DNA of 64,000 bases from PALSA-612 sp963711315 (GTDB lineage Bacteria > Actinomycetota > Thermoleophilia > Gaiellales > Gaiellaceae): contig CAVQDQ010000002.1 in NCBI GenBank assembly GCA_963711315.1, forward strand, positions 558,001 through 622,000, given 5' to 3'. A program made the position numbers and the translations under genes. The notes beneath the pieces are model-generated. The model searched no databases and was not told the DNA's origin. It saw nothing but the letters and a program-made list of their open reading frames with translations. Positions within the stretch are counted from its first letter, which is position 1. Every line of letters starts with the position of its first letter. Below, piece by piece: positions 51,386-59,915 of the stretch.

Positions 51386-52216
51386 GTGAACGCGCCGGTC
51401 GAGCTGCACATCGTCTCGGACGCGACCGGCGAGACGGCGACGCGGCTCGTGCTGGCGCTCGAGGCGCAGTTTCCCGAGCAGACGTTCGAGGAGATCCGGC
51501 ATCCGCGCGTGGAGACCGTGGAGGACCTCCAGCTCGCCGTCGAGCGGGCCAAGGGCCGTCCTGCCGTCGTCGTCTACACGCTCGTGAAGCCGGACCTGCG
51601 TGAGGAGATGCGCGTCCTCTGCCGCCGCGCCAAGGTTCACTACTGCGACATCCTCGGCCCGCCGATGGCTTCGATTGCCAAGGTGTCGGGCCAGGGAGCG
51701 CAGATGAAGGCGGGCGCGCGGCCACCGCTCAACTCGGCCTACTTCAAACGCATGGCGGCCATCGAGTTCGCCGTCAAGTACGACGACGGGTTGGGCGCCA
51801 AGGGACTGCGCGAGGCCGACATCGTGCTGGTCGGCGTCTCTCGAACGTCGAAGACTCCCGTCTCGATGTTCCTGGGCTCGATGGGCTACCGGACGGCGAA
51901 CGTGCCGATCGTCAAGGGCATAGCCCCACCGGACGAGCTCTTCAGCATCAACCCGGCGAAGATCGTCGGTCTGACCATCGCCCCCGAGCGGCTGGCCGAC
52001 ATCCGCCGCGAGCGCGCGCGGCTGATGCAGGCGAACAGGCAGCGCTATGCCGGGCTCGTCGAGGTGCACGAGGAGCTCGCTGAGGCATCCGACATCCACC
52101 GCCGGCTCGGCTGCCCCGTGATCGACGTCACCGAGCTCTCGGTGGAGGAGACCGCTGTTCGCATCGTTCGCATGGTCGAGCGGCGGAGCCACGAGCTGCA
52201 GTCGAACCCCTCTTGA
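51386..52216 (+). CDS. ppsR: Pyruvate phosphate dikinase / PEP synthase regulatory protein (kinase-pyrophosphorylase)
   Basis: Bifunctional DUF299 enzyme that inactivates PPDK or PEP synthase by ADP-dependent phosphorylation of a Thr and reverses it by phosphate-dependent pyrophosphate release. ELHIVSDATGETATRLVLALEAQF and the P-loop-like region VLVGVSRTSKTPVSMFLGSMGYRTANVPIVKGIAPPDELF are diagnostic; 276 residues is normal. GTG start 5 bases after the M20D gene. The target enzyme gene, ppdK, lies 715 bases downstream, strongly supporting the role. Confidence 0.94.
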   Translation: MNAPVELHIVSDATGETATRLVLALEAQFPEQTFEEIRHPRVETVEDLQLAVERAKGRPAVVVYTLVKPDLREEMRVLCRRAKVHYCDILGPPMASIAKVSGQGAQMKAGARPPLNSAYFKRMAAIEFAVKYDDGLGAKGLREADIVLVGVSRTSKTPVSMFLGSMGYRTANVPIVKGIAPPDELFSINPAKIVGLTIAPERLADIRRERARLMQANRQRYAGLVEVHEELAEASDIHRRLGCPVIDVTELSVEETAVRIVRMVERRSHELQSNPS

Positions 52217-52419
52217 GCGAGCAGTTCTTCGACCCGAGGGCTCAGGCAGCGCGCGAGCGACGCATTTCGGTCTGGCGCTGGACGCTGTGGTACGTCTGCC
52301 TCGGCCTGGGCATGTTCCTCTTCTACGTACTGCTCACGCCGCTCTGGCTCGGCCTCAGGTGGGCCGCCTGGGCGGCGGAGTTCAGAGCGCGCCGCCGGCG
52401 GCCGGCTACGGATGCCTGA
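52213..52419 (+). CDS. Small membrane protein, 68 residues
   Basis: From a TTG overlapping the ppsR stop. A cytoplasmic charged leader (SEQFFDPRAQAARERRISVWRW) is followed by one hydrophobic helix (TLWYVCLGLGMFLFYVLLTPLWLGLRW) and a basic tail (RARRRRPATDA). No family is recognised. The overlap with ppsR suggests coexpression, but no functional link to the dikinase can be shown. Confidence 0.65.
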   Translation: MSEQFFDPRAQAARERRISVWRWTLWYVCLGLGMFLFYVLLTPLWLGLRWAAWAAEFRARRRRPATDA

Positions 52420-52445
52420 CCGCCGACGGCGCTGGGTCGCCTAGC

Positions 52446-52844
52446 TCAGACCGTCGGAGTGCCGCCGTTGGGGGGAGTCGGACCAACACCCACGCCGGCG
52501 CCGTAGTACTGCGCCAGGTCGGCTCGGTAGCCGTCGCTCGTGAAGTAGCCGTCCTGGTACTCCGGCGCGTTCTTGATCTCGTCCTTCGTCCGGGTGACGA
52601 ACACGATCTCGTCGTCGTGGTCGACCGTCTCGATGATGCCGGCCGGGAGCATGACCTTCTTGCCGAAGATCCACGGGCCGGTGTCGACCACGAGGAAGCT
52701 CGAGCCGTCGTCGTACGTCGCGTCATCGACCTTGCCGACGCCACCGTCGGCCGCCTCGACGTGATACCCGGAGAGATCTCCGCCGGTGCGGACTTGCTCA
52801 CCGTATGTCCAGAGCTCGGGACTCGCAGTCTGCGTGGGCTGCAT
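52446..52844 (-). CDS. PRC-barrel domain protein
   Basis: 132 residues from ATG 52844, which follows GAGAGGAG; the longer frame to 52904 lacks any such signal. The barrel is recognisable from GGDLSGYHVEAADGGVGKVDDATYDDGSSFLVVDTGPWIFGKKVMLPAGIIETVDHDDEIVFVTRTKDEIKNAPEYQD, a pattern shared with stress-associated PRC-barrel proteins of actinobacteria. The C-terminal tail is Gly/Pro-rich (GAGVGVGPTPPNGGTPTV). It is probably cytosolic and its role is unknown. Confidence 0.85.
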   Translation of the reverse strand: MQPTQTASPELWTYGEQVRTGGDLSGYHVEAADGGVGKVDDATYDDGSSFLVVDTGPWIFGKKVMLPAGIIETVDHDDEIVFVTRTKDEIKNAPEYQDGYFTSDGYRADLAQYYGAGVGVGPTPPNGGTPTV

Positions 52845-52930
52845 CGTTTCTCCTCTCTTGTGTTTTCCGGTTCTCTCTCGCCATACCCACGTGCTCGGTC
52901 GCAAAACCGCCGCTGTGGGAAGATTCAGGC

Positions 52931-55528
52931 GTGCCGCGCTACGTCTTCGCCTTCGACGAGCCGTGCGACGGTGGCCGCGAGCTGCTGGGCGGCAAGGGGA
53001 TCGGGTTGGCAGAGATGACGCAGCTCGGCGTCCCGGTGCCGGCCGGCTTCACCATCACCACCGAGGCCTGCCGCGCGTACATGGACGGCAAGGAGTTGCC
53101 GGACGGTCTCGAGCAAGAGGTGGACGGGCAAGTGCAGAGGCTCGAGGAGCAGGCCGGCAAGCGCTTCGGCGATCCCGCCGATCCGCTGCTCGTCTCCGTC
53201 CGCTCCGGCGCGGCGGTCTCGATGCCGGGGATGATGGACACGATCCTCAACGTCGGTCTCAACGACATTGCCACGGCGGGCCTCGCCGCCACTACCGGCA
53301 ACGCGCGCCTTGCGAACGACTCGTACCGGCGCCTGATCCAGATGTACGGCGAGACCGTGGACAACGTCGACCCGCACCGCTTCGAGCAGGAGCTCCAGCG
53401 CCTGAAAGCAGCACGAGGCGTCAGCCTGGACGTCGAGCTCACGTCCGACGACCTCGCCGGTCTCGTCACGACTTTCCAGGAGATCTACGAGCAGGACGTC
53501 GGCAGGCCGTTTCCGCAGGACGCGAACGAGCAGCTGATCCGCGCTGTGGTCGCCGTCTTCGACTCGTGGGAGACGCCGCGCGCGCAGGTCTACCGCCGCG
53601 CGCACGACATCCCGGACGACCTCGGCACCGCCGTGAACATCGTGCAGATGGTCTTCGGCAACAAGGGCGAGCGTTCCGGCACCGGTGTCGCGTTCACACG
53701 CAATCCGTCGACGGGCGAGGCGGTCCCGTTCGGGGAGTTCCTCGTCGATGCGCAGGGCGAGGACGTCGTGGCCGGCATCCGCACGCCCGAGCCGCTGGCC
53801 GCGATGCAGCAGCGGCTGACGGCCGCTTACGGCGAGCTGCTGGAGACGATCGCGAATCTCGAGGCGCATTACCGCGACATGCAGGACATCGAGTTCACGG
53901 TCGAGGACGACCGGCTCTATCTCCTCCAGACCCGCACCGCCAAGCGGACGGCGGCGGCCGCGCTGAAGTCGGCAGTGGACATGACCGGGGAGGGCCTGAT
54001 CACGCGGGAGGAGGCGGTGGCGCGCATCGACCCGGCGCAGCTCGACCAGCTATTGCACCCGATGATCGATCCGGAAGCAGCCGTCGAGGTTGTCGCCACC
54101 GGGCTCAACGCGTCCCCTGGCGCCGCCTCGGGCAAGGTCGTGTTCGACGCCGGCCGCGCCGAGGAGCTCGGCAAGGCGGGCGAGGCGGTGATTCTCGTCC
54201 GCTGGGAGACGACGCCCGACGACATCCACGGCCTGCTCCACGCGCAGGGCGTCTTGACCGCGCACGGTGGCATGACCTCACACGCCGCCGTCGTGGCGCG
54301 GGGGATGGGCAAGCCGTGCGTGGCCGGCTGTGAGGGGCTCGCCATCGACGTCGACGCGGGCGTCGCCTCGCTCAACGGCCACGAGTTTTCGGAAGGCGAC
54401 CTGCTGACGATCGACGGCGGAACCGGCCGCGTCATCCTCGGGTACGTACCGCTCGTGCCGCCGCAGATCAACGAGAACTTCGAGACGGTGCTCGAGTGGG
54501 CCGACGGCCTGCGCCGGCTGAAGGTGCGCGCGAATGCCGACACGCCCGAGGATGCGGCAAAGGCCCGCGAGCTCGGCGCCGAGGGCATCGGCCTCTGCCG
54601 TACGGAGCACATGTTCATGGTCGAGCAGCGGCTACCGGTGATGCGGGAGATGATCATGGCCGACTCGGTGGAAGGTCGCCGCTCGGCGCTCGAGCGGATC
54701 CTTCCCATGCAGCAGGAGGACTTCGAGGGGATCCTCGACGCGATGGCCGGGCTGCCCGTGACGATCCGCCTGCTCGATCCGCCGCTGCACGAGTTCCTGC
54801 CTTCGCTCGAGGAAGCGACCGACGACCACATGCGCGAGCGGATCCGCGTGCTCCAGGAAGCGAACCCGATGCTGGGCATGCGCGGCTGCCGCGTCGGCCT
54901 GATCTTTCCCGAGATCTACGAGATGCAGGTGCGGGCGATCGTGCGCGCCGCGCGTGCGGTGAACGAGCGCACGGGCGAGGCGCCGATCGTCGAGATCATG
55001 CATCCCCTGATCGGCTTCGGCGAGGAACTGCGGCGCCTGCGCGAGCTGACGGTGCGCGTCGCCGACGAGGAGGACGCGCTCGACTATCTCGTGGGCACGA
55101 TGATCGAGCTGCCGCGCGCCTGCGTGCGCGCCGACGAGATAGCCGAGCACGCGGACTTCTTCTCCTTCGGCACGAACGACCTCACGCAGACCGCGCTCGG
55201 CTTCTCGCGCGACGACGCCGAGAGCAAGTTCCTCGCCCGCTACCTCGAAGACGACGTGCTCGACCGCAATCCGTTCGAGACGCTCGACGAGACCGGCGTG
55301 GGCGACCTGATGCGGATCGCCGTCGCGCGGGGGCGGGGCGCGAAGCCGGACCTGAAGCTCGGCATCTGCGGTGAGCACGGGGGAGACCCGCGTTCGGTGC
55401 ACTTCTGCCACGAGATCGGGCTCGACTACGTGTCGTGCTCGCCGTTCCGTGTGCCACTCGCCCGGCTGGCGGCGGCGCAGGCGGCGCTGGCCGAGGCAGG
55501 CGTGAAGGCCGCCGTGGCCGGCGGCTGA
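52931..55528 (+). CDS. ppdK: Pyruvate, phosphate dikinase
   Basis: Interconverts pyruvate + ATP + Pi with PEP + AMP + PPi. The GTG at 52931 gives PRYVFAFDEPCDGGRELLGGKGIGLAEMTQLGVPVPAGFTIT, the family start; an open upstream extension is rejected. The ATP-grasp domain runs to residue ~340 (SVRSGAAVSMPGMMDTILNVGLND), the phosphohistidine domain has GGMTSHAAVVARGMGKPCVAG (catalytic His next to the Thr regulated by PpsR), and the PEP barrel has GIGLCRTEHMF, LGMRGCRVGL, FSFGTNDLTQTALGFSRDD and LGICGEHGGDP. The length of 865 residues is normal. GAAGAT lies six bases before the start. Confidence 0.97.
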   Translation: MPRYVFAFDEPCDGGRELLGGKGIGLAEMTQLGVPVPAGFTITTEACRAYMDGKELPDGLEQEVDGQVQRLEEQAGKRFGDPADPLLVSVRSGAAVSMPGMMDTILNVGLNDIATAGLAATTGNARLANDSYRRLIQMYGETVDNVDPHRFEQELQRLKAARGVSLDVELTSDDLAGLVTTFQEIYEQDVGRPFPQDANEQLIRAVVAVFDSWETPRAQVYRRAHDIPDDLGTAVNIVQMVFGNKGERSGTGVAFTRNPSTGEAVPFGEFLVDAQGEDVVAGIRTPEPLAAMQQRLTAAYGELLETIANLEAHYRDMQDIEFTVEDDRLYLLQTRTAKRTAAAALKSAVDMTGEGLITREEAVARIDPAQLDQLLHPMIDPEAAVEVVATGLNASPGAASGKVVFDAGRAEELGKAGEAVILVRWETTPDDIHGLLHAQGVLTAHGGMTSHAAVVARGMGKPCVAGCEGLAIDVDAGVASLNGHEFSEGDLLTIDGGTGRVILGYVPLVPPQINENFETVLEWADGLRRLKVRANADTPEDAAKARELGAEGIGLCRTEHMFMVEQRLPVMREMIMADSVEGRRSALERILPMQQEDFEGILDAMAGLPVTIRLLDPPLHEFLPSLEEATDDHMRERIRVLQEANPMLGMRGCRVGLIFPEIYEMQVRAIVRAARAVNERTGEAPIVEIMHPLIGFGEELRRLRELTVRVADEEDALDYLVGTMIELPRACVRADEIAEHADFFSFGTNDLTQTALGFSRDDAESKFLARYLEDDVLDRNPFETLDETGVGDLMRIAVARGRGAKPDLKLGICGEHGGDPRSVHFCHEIGLDYVSCSPFRVPLARLAAAQAALAEAGVKAAVAGG

Positions 55529-55532
55529 TCAT

Positions 55533-55559
55533 TTGCAGGCGTTTCTCGTCGTGTATCCT
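55533..55559 (+). promoter_or_regulatory. Possible promoter of the polyproline surface-protein gene
   Basis: TTGCAG (55533) and TATCCT (55554) with a short 15-bp spacer and a TG before the -10. A Shine-Dalgarno (GGGGGAGG, 55572-55579) precedes the GTG at 55583, so this would be a leadered transcript. Spacing is not ideal. Confidence 0.45.
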
Positions 55560-55582
55560 CCGGCGCCAAGCGGGGGAGGCAA

Positions 55583-58351
55583 GTGATTAACCGAGTACTA
55601 CTGAGGACGGTCATCGCGCTTGCTGCGGTAAGCGCCTTGCTGCTTACGGGAGCGGCCGCTGCGCGCGATCCTGGTCAGCCTGGCCACCACTCGCCCGGGA
55701 TCCAGTCGATCACGCCGACGGCGAATGCGAGTGATCTCGCGGCAGCGATCGCAACCGACCCGGACGTCGTCACGGGCGCGGGCTTTGACACGGGAACCCC
55801 GCCGCCGAGCGGCACACCGAACGCCGTCGCCGACTCGGGTAGCCCTCTGGGGGGTTTCCCGACGGACGGCTCGAGCTACGCGATCCTCACGTCCGGCGAC
55901 GCGAACCTGGCCGACGACCCCAACACCTCAGGCAGTTCCGGAGCGAACGACGGGGGAGAGAACGTCCGTGGCAACACGGACTACGACGTCACGATCCTGC
56001 GGATCGGCCTCGACGTTCCTGCTCCGGCCAACTGCCTGACGATCGACTTCAAGTTCCTCTCCGAGGAGTTCCCCGAGTACGTGGGCTCCTCCGTCAACGA
56101 CGCGTTCATCGCCGAGCTCGACACGTCGGACTGGACGACCGTGAATTCGGAGATCACGGCGCCGCACAACTTCGCCTTCGACGCGGAAGACGATCCGATC
56201 AGCATCAACACGGCCAGCATGTCGGCTGACGAGTCGGTCGGGACCACGTACGACGGCGCCACTCCTCTGCTCTCCGCGTCGACGCCGGTCAGCCCCGGCG
56301 AGCACCAGCTCTACCTCTCGATCTTCGACCAGGGCGACCAGATCTACGACTCGGCTGTCTTCCTGGACGCGCTCGTGCTGGGGACGACGGGCCCCGGAGG
56401 CTGCCAGCCGGGCGCCACGGCCGTCTCGATGGACAAGGTCGTCGACGACTCGACGGTGGGGCCGGGCGACCAGGTCACCTACACGATCACCATCACGAAC
56501 GACTCGGCCACCGCCGTCGACCTCGACTCGATCTCGGACACCCTCCCGGACGGGTTCGCGTACGTCCCCGGCTCCACGAGCGGCGCGACGAGCGCAAATC
56601 CTGGCATCGCCGGGCAGACGCTTACCTGGGACGATGAGGCGGCCTACACCGTTCCCGGCCAGGGCTCGATCACTCTGAGCTTCTCGGCCACGGCCTCGTC
56701 GACGCCTGGCACGTACCTCAACAACGCAAGCGCCGATGCGGAGACGCCGGGCGTCTCGGTGACACCCACGGGGCCGACGGCGCCGGTGACCGTAGAGGAG
56801 GGCGCCGCGACGGGCCACATCGTCATCCAGAAGGCGACGAACCCGGAGTGCGACCCCACGGTCTTCGACTTCACTGCTTCGTACGACAGCGACGGCTTCC
56901 AGCTCGCCGGCTGTGAGTCGAACGACTCCGGACCGCTGGCGCCGGGCACTTACTCCGTCTCCGAGTCACCGGAGCCGGGCTGGACCCTGACGAGCGCCAC
57001 CTGCGACGACGGCAGCCCCGTGAACACCATCGACCTCGATGCGGGCGAGACGGTCACCTGCACGTTCCTGAACCAGCAGCAGCCGGGAACCATTGTCGTC
57101 GCCAAGGAGACGGACCCCGATGGCGACCCGCAGAGCTTCGAGTTCACCACTGACTACACCGAGGACTTCTCGCTCTCCGACGGTGAGTCGCACGAGACGT
57201 CGGAGCTCAGTCCCGGCACGTACTCCGTCTCGGAGACGCTCCCGGACGGCTGGGAGCAGACGAGCGCCACCTGCGACGACGGCAGTGACCCGGCGGCCAT
57301 CGATCTCGATCCCGGTGAGACCGTCATCTGCACGTTCTTCAACACGAAGCTCGTGCAAACGGGGACGATCACTATCGAGAAGCAGACGACCCCGGACGGC
57401 GCTACGCAGCAGTTCGGCTTCACGACGACCTACGGGCCGGCGTTCTCGCTCGCCGACGGCGAGTCGAACGACTCCGGGCCGTTGTCGCCGGGCTCCTACA
57501 CGATCACGGAGCTCGTCGCTCCGGGCTGGGTGCTCGAGAACATCGACTGCGGCGGGGGCTCGATCCCCGTGATTGGCGCGTCGAGCGTGACCGTCACCCT
57601 TGATGCGGGCCAGAACATCACGTGCACGTTCGAGAACGCCCAGGCGTCACCACCACCACCACCACCACCACCGCCGCCGCCACCACCACCACCACCACCG
57701 CCGCCGCCACCACCACCACCACCACCGCCTTCGCCACCGCCACCTCCGGCGCCGCAGCCTGCGCCGCCACCATCGCCGCCGCCACCACCCCCGTCACCTC
57801 CACCTCCGCCGGCACAGCCGCAGATCGGCCCGCCGGGAGGCGGCCGCGAGCCCGGCACGGTGAAGTTCCCGAACCGCAGCTCGAGGTTCCGGCCGACCTC
57901 TGACCAGGTGCTGCCGAACGGCACCATCGTCGACGTCTCGAACGGGCGCGGCGTGACGATCACCGACCGCAACGGCAACGAGATGCTCTTCTACGGCCAG
58001 AAGGACGGCGTCCCGAGCAAGTTCGTGGTCTTCACAGTGAGGGGCGTGATCGAGCTTCGCCTAACGGGCGGCAACTTCAAGGCCTGCGGCACGCGGAGAA
58101 TCGCGTCCGTCGCGCAGGCGAATGGGAAGCCGGTACGTCGCGTGTGGGGCAAGGGAAAGGGCAAGTTCCGGACGAAGGGCCGCTATGCCGCGGCGACGGT
58201 TCGCGGGACGTGGTGGCTGACCGCGGACTTCTGCAAGTTCACGCTCGTGCGAGTGGTCCAGGGCTCGGTGACGGCGCAGAACCTCCGCACCAAGAAGTTC
58301 CGGGTCGTCAAGGCGCCGAAGAGCTACACGGCACGGCCGGGCAAGCCCTGA
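55583..58351 (+). CDS. Multidomain cell-surface protein with polyproline stalk
   Basis: 922 residues. A signal peptide (to ~residue 28) is followed by a choice-of-anchor-L-type domain (~30-265; CLTIDFKFLSEEFPEYVGSSVNDAF), a DUF11-like domain (~275-405; VVDDSTVGPGDQVTYTITITNDS), and three ~92-residue prealbumin-like repeats starting near 409, 502 and 593 (GHIVIQKAT, GTIVVAKET, GTITIEKQT; each ends CTF). Then comes a pure-Pro run of about 27 and Pro-rich stretch to ~760, and a C-terminal domain (~765-922) shared with the next gene (VDVSNGRGV ... WWLTADFC ... KAPKSYTARP). It is probably an adhesin or envelope stalk protein. Translation of the Pro run should need EF-P. Confidence 0.85.
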   Translation: MINRVLLRTVIALAAVSALLLTGAAAARDPGQPGHHSPGIQSITPTANASDLAAAIATDPDVVTGAGFDTGTPPPSGTPNAVADSGSPLGGFPTDGSSYAILTSGDANLADDPNTSGSSGANDGGENVRGNTDYDVTILRIGLDVPAPANCLTIDFKFLSEEFPEYVGSSVNDAFIAELDTSDWTTVNSEITAPHNFAFDAEDDPISINTASMSADESVGTTYDGATPLLSASTPVSPGEHQLYLSIFDQGDQIYDSAVFLDALVLGTTGPGGCQPGATAVSMDKVVDDSTVGPGDQVTYTITITNDSATAVDLDSISDTLPDGFAYVPGSTSGATSANPGIAGQTLTWDDEAAYTVPGQGSITLSFSATASSTPGTYLNNASADAETPGVSVTPTGPTAPVTVEEGAATGHIVIQKATNPECDPTVFDFTASYDSDGFQLAGCESNDSGPLAPGTYSVSESPEPGWTLTSATCDDGSPVNTIDLDAGETVTCTFLNQQQPGTIVVAKETDPDGDPQSFEFTTDYTEDFSLSDGESHETSELSPGTYSVSETLPDGWEQTSATCDDGSDPAAIDLDPGETVICTFFNTKLVQTGTITIEKQTTPDGATQQFGFTTTYGPAFSLADGESNDSGPLSPGSYTITELVAPGWVLENIDCGGGSIPVIGASSVTVTLDAGQNITCTFENAQASPPPPPPPPPPPPPPPPPPPPPPPPPPPSPPPPPAPQPAPPPSPPPPPPSPPPPPAQPQIGPPGGGREPGTVKFPNRSSRFRPTSDQVLPNGTIVDVSNGRGVTITDRNGNEMLFYGQKDGVPSKFVVFTVRGVIELRLTGGNFKACGTRRIASVAQANGKPVRRVWGKGKGKFRTKGRYAAATVRGTWWLTADFCKFTLVRVVQGSVTAQNLRTKKFRVVKAPKSYTARPGKP
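57648..57728 (+). repeat. Trinucleotide CCA/CCG microsatellite encoding polyproline
   Basis: Uninterrupted CCA and CCG codons for about 27 prolines, continuing as Ser/Ala-interrupted Pro-rich coding sequence to about 57820. Slippage here would change stalk length in steps of three bases without breaking the frame. Confidence 0.9.
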
Positions 58352-58358
58352 GCCGCAG

Positions 58359-59375
58359 GTGACGGCCCGCGGCGCATCCGCGCTCGTGGTGTGCTTCGTA
58401 GCGTTGCTCGGCGCGTCGACCGCGCGGAGTGGGCCGACCGCGCCGGCCGTCGGACCCGGCTATCGCGTGGCGGTGCAATTCACATACGACTCGCCGCCGT
58501 CTCCCGACGCTCGCTATCGAGTCACCGTCGACCTCGAGGGCGAGGTGTGCGGGGATCCGTTCCGCAGCCCATGGACATTCGTCGGTGAACGGTCAGGGGG
58601 GCCGAGCACACCGGCGCCTACGCTGAGCACCGTGACGTTCTCCGCGACGAATCCCGCCACGATCACACGCGATCAGTGGTCCGGCGCGGATGGGGCGGAG
58701 ATCGCAAGGATCGACTTCCTGCTGCGGTTCACGCCGGGAGCACCGCGCGTGTTGACGGCGGAATGGGAGACGAACGGCGACATCCTCAACGTCGTCGCGG
58801 CGCCGCCTCGGGTGACATTGACTGCGCAGACCATCGCCGACTGCCCAGCGGCGCGACCTTCTCCACCGCCGGCTTCCAGCGGGACGCCGACGGGCGCGCC
58901 CGCCGCCGGCTACCCGCCGGGCAGAGTCAAGCTGCCCGGAGCGCGTCGATTTTCCCGCATCGTCCGGGATCAGGCGCTTCCGTCTGGCACCGTCATCGAC
59001 GTTTCCAACGGCCGCGGGGTTGCGCTCAGCGACGGGGGTAAAGGCAGGCTTACAATCTCGGGCCAACGAGATGGAGTTCCGAGCATCGTCAAGCTGGTCC
59101 GGGTGGGGCGCGTGGTCGAGCTGCAGCTCACACGCGGCAATTTCCAGACGTGCGGCAACCCCGTGCGCCGCATCTGGGCGAACGGCCAAGGGAGCTTCCG
59201 CATCAGAGGGCGGTATGCATCGGTAAGCAACGGCCGCTGGTGGCTGACCACGGATCACTGCGACCGTACCGTCATTCAGGTACGGAAGGGCTCCGTGCTC
59301 GTCCGGGACTTCGGCACGAAGAAGAACGTCGTCGTCAAGGCGCCGAACGGCTACTCGGCGCGGCCGAAGCGCTGA
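58359..59375 (+). CDS. Secreted protein sharing the C-terminal domain of its neighbour
   Basis: 338 residues: signal peptide (ASALVVCFVALLGASTARSGPTAP), an Ig-like ~150-residue N-terminal domain (YRVAVQFTYDSPPSPDARYRVTVDLEGEVCGD), a short Pro-rich linker, and a C-terminal ~140-residue domain (ALPSGTVIDVSNGRGVALSDGG, VELQLTRGNFQTCG, VRRIWANGQGSFRIRGRYASV, WWLTTDHCDRT, VRKGSVLVRDFGTKKNVVVKAPNGYSARP) that aligns along its length with the end of the preceding protein. The domain has FecR-like features (DVSNGRG, GSV), but I cannot name a family with certainty. Confidence 0.8.
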   Translation: MTARGASALVVCFVALLGASTARSGPTAPAVGPGYRVAVQFTYDSPPSPDARYRVTVDLEGEVCGDPFRSPWTFVGERSGGPSTPAPTLSTVTFSATNPATITRDQWSGADGAEIARIDFLLRFTPGAPRVLTAEWETNGDILNVVAAPPRVTLTAQTIADCPAARPSPPPASSGTPTGAPAAGYPPGRVKLPGARRFSRIVRDQALPSGTVIDVSNGRGVALSDGGKGRLTISGQRDGVPSIVKLVRVGRVVELQLTRGNFQTCGNPVRRIWANGQGSFRIRGRYASVSNGRWWLTTDHCDRTVIQVRKGSVLVRDFGTKKNVVVKAPNGYSARPKR

Positions 59376-59381
59376 GATAAT
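59376..59381 (+). promoter_or_regulatory. -10-like GATAAT, N6, GTG of the membrane protein upstream of clc
   Basis: Close to the TATAAT consensus and six bases before the start; no Shine-Dalgarno. Confidence 0.5.
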
Positions 59382-59387
59382 CGCGCG

Positions 59388-59915
59388 GTGAGCGAGACCG
59401 CGCCGCAGCCTCGGCCCAGGAGCGACCCGAACTGGTCGCGGCGGCTCAAGATCTGGGGCGCGATCACCGTCGCCTTCCTGCTCGCGCTCATCATCGGAGG
59501 GGCCTTCATCCCGCGCTGGTGGGCGCATCGCGTGGGCGACCAGGCAAACGAGAGCTTCGCCGGGGGCATCATGCTCGGCCTGTTCTACGGCTTCGTCTTC
59601 ACGGTGCTACCGCTGCTGCTGATCGTCTGGGGCATTCGGCGTCGGCACTCGGGTCGGATGTGGCTGTGGATCCTCGCCGGGGCGGCGCTCCTCGCGCTGC
59701 CGAACATCTTCACGCTCGGCGTCGTCCTCGGGCCAGGAGGGGCGGCACACGCAGGGGAGAGAACGTTCGACGTCAAGGCTCCGGGCTTCCGGAACGCAAC
59801 GCTGGCGGGGGCACTGCTCGCGGTCGCGGCGATCGGCTTCGTCTGGTACCTGCTCTCCTCCCGCCGCCGGGCGCGGAACGAGCTGCACGCGAGCAAGACG
59901 CGGCCAGAGCAATAG
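59388..59915 (+). CDS. Four-helix membrane protein of unknown function
   Basis: 175 residues with hydrophobic segments near 23-43 (WGAITVAFLLALIIGGAFI), 60-83, 92-112 (MWLWILAGAALLALPNIFTL) and 140-157. The N-terminal tail is Pro/Arg-rich and the C-terminus charged. A loop of ~25 residues (GPGGAAHAGERTFDVKAPGF) lies between helices three and four. No family is recognised. GATAAT lies six bases before the GTG. The gene abuts the ClC channel gene (stop directly followed by its start), suggesting coexpression. Confidence 0.75.
   Translation: MSETAPQPRPRSDPNWSRRLKIWGAITVAFLLALIIGGAFIPRWWAHRVGDQANESFAGGIMLGLFYGFVFTVLPLLLIVWGIRRRHSGRMWLWILAGAALLALPNIFTLGVVLGPGGAAHAGERTFDVKAPGFRNATLAGALLAVAAIGFVWYLLSSRRRARNELHASKTRPEQ

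Noticed and set aside
52805..52930. N-terminal extension of ppdK
   Set aside because: The open frame continues upstream, but the GTG at 52931 matches the family start and has a -10-like element six bases before it.
57648..57728. CRISPR-like or tandem-repeat array
   Set aside because: The repeats are three-base proline codons inside an open frame with no spacers.
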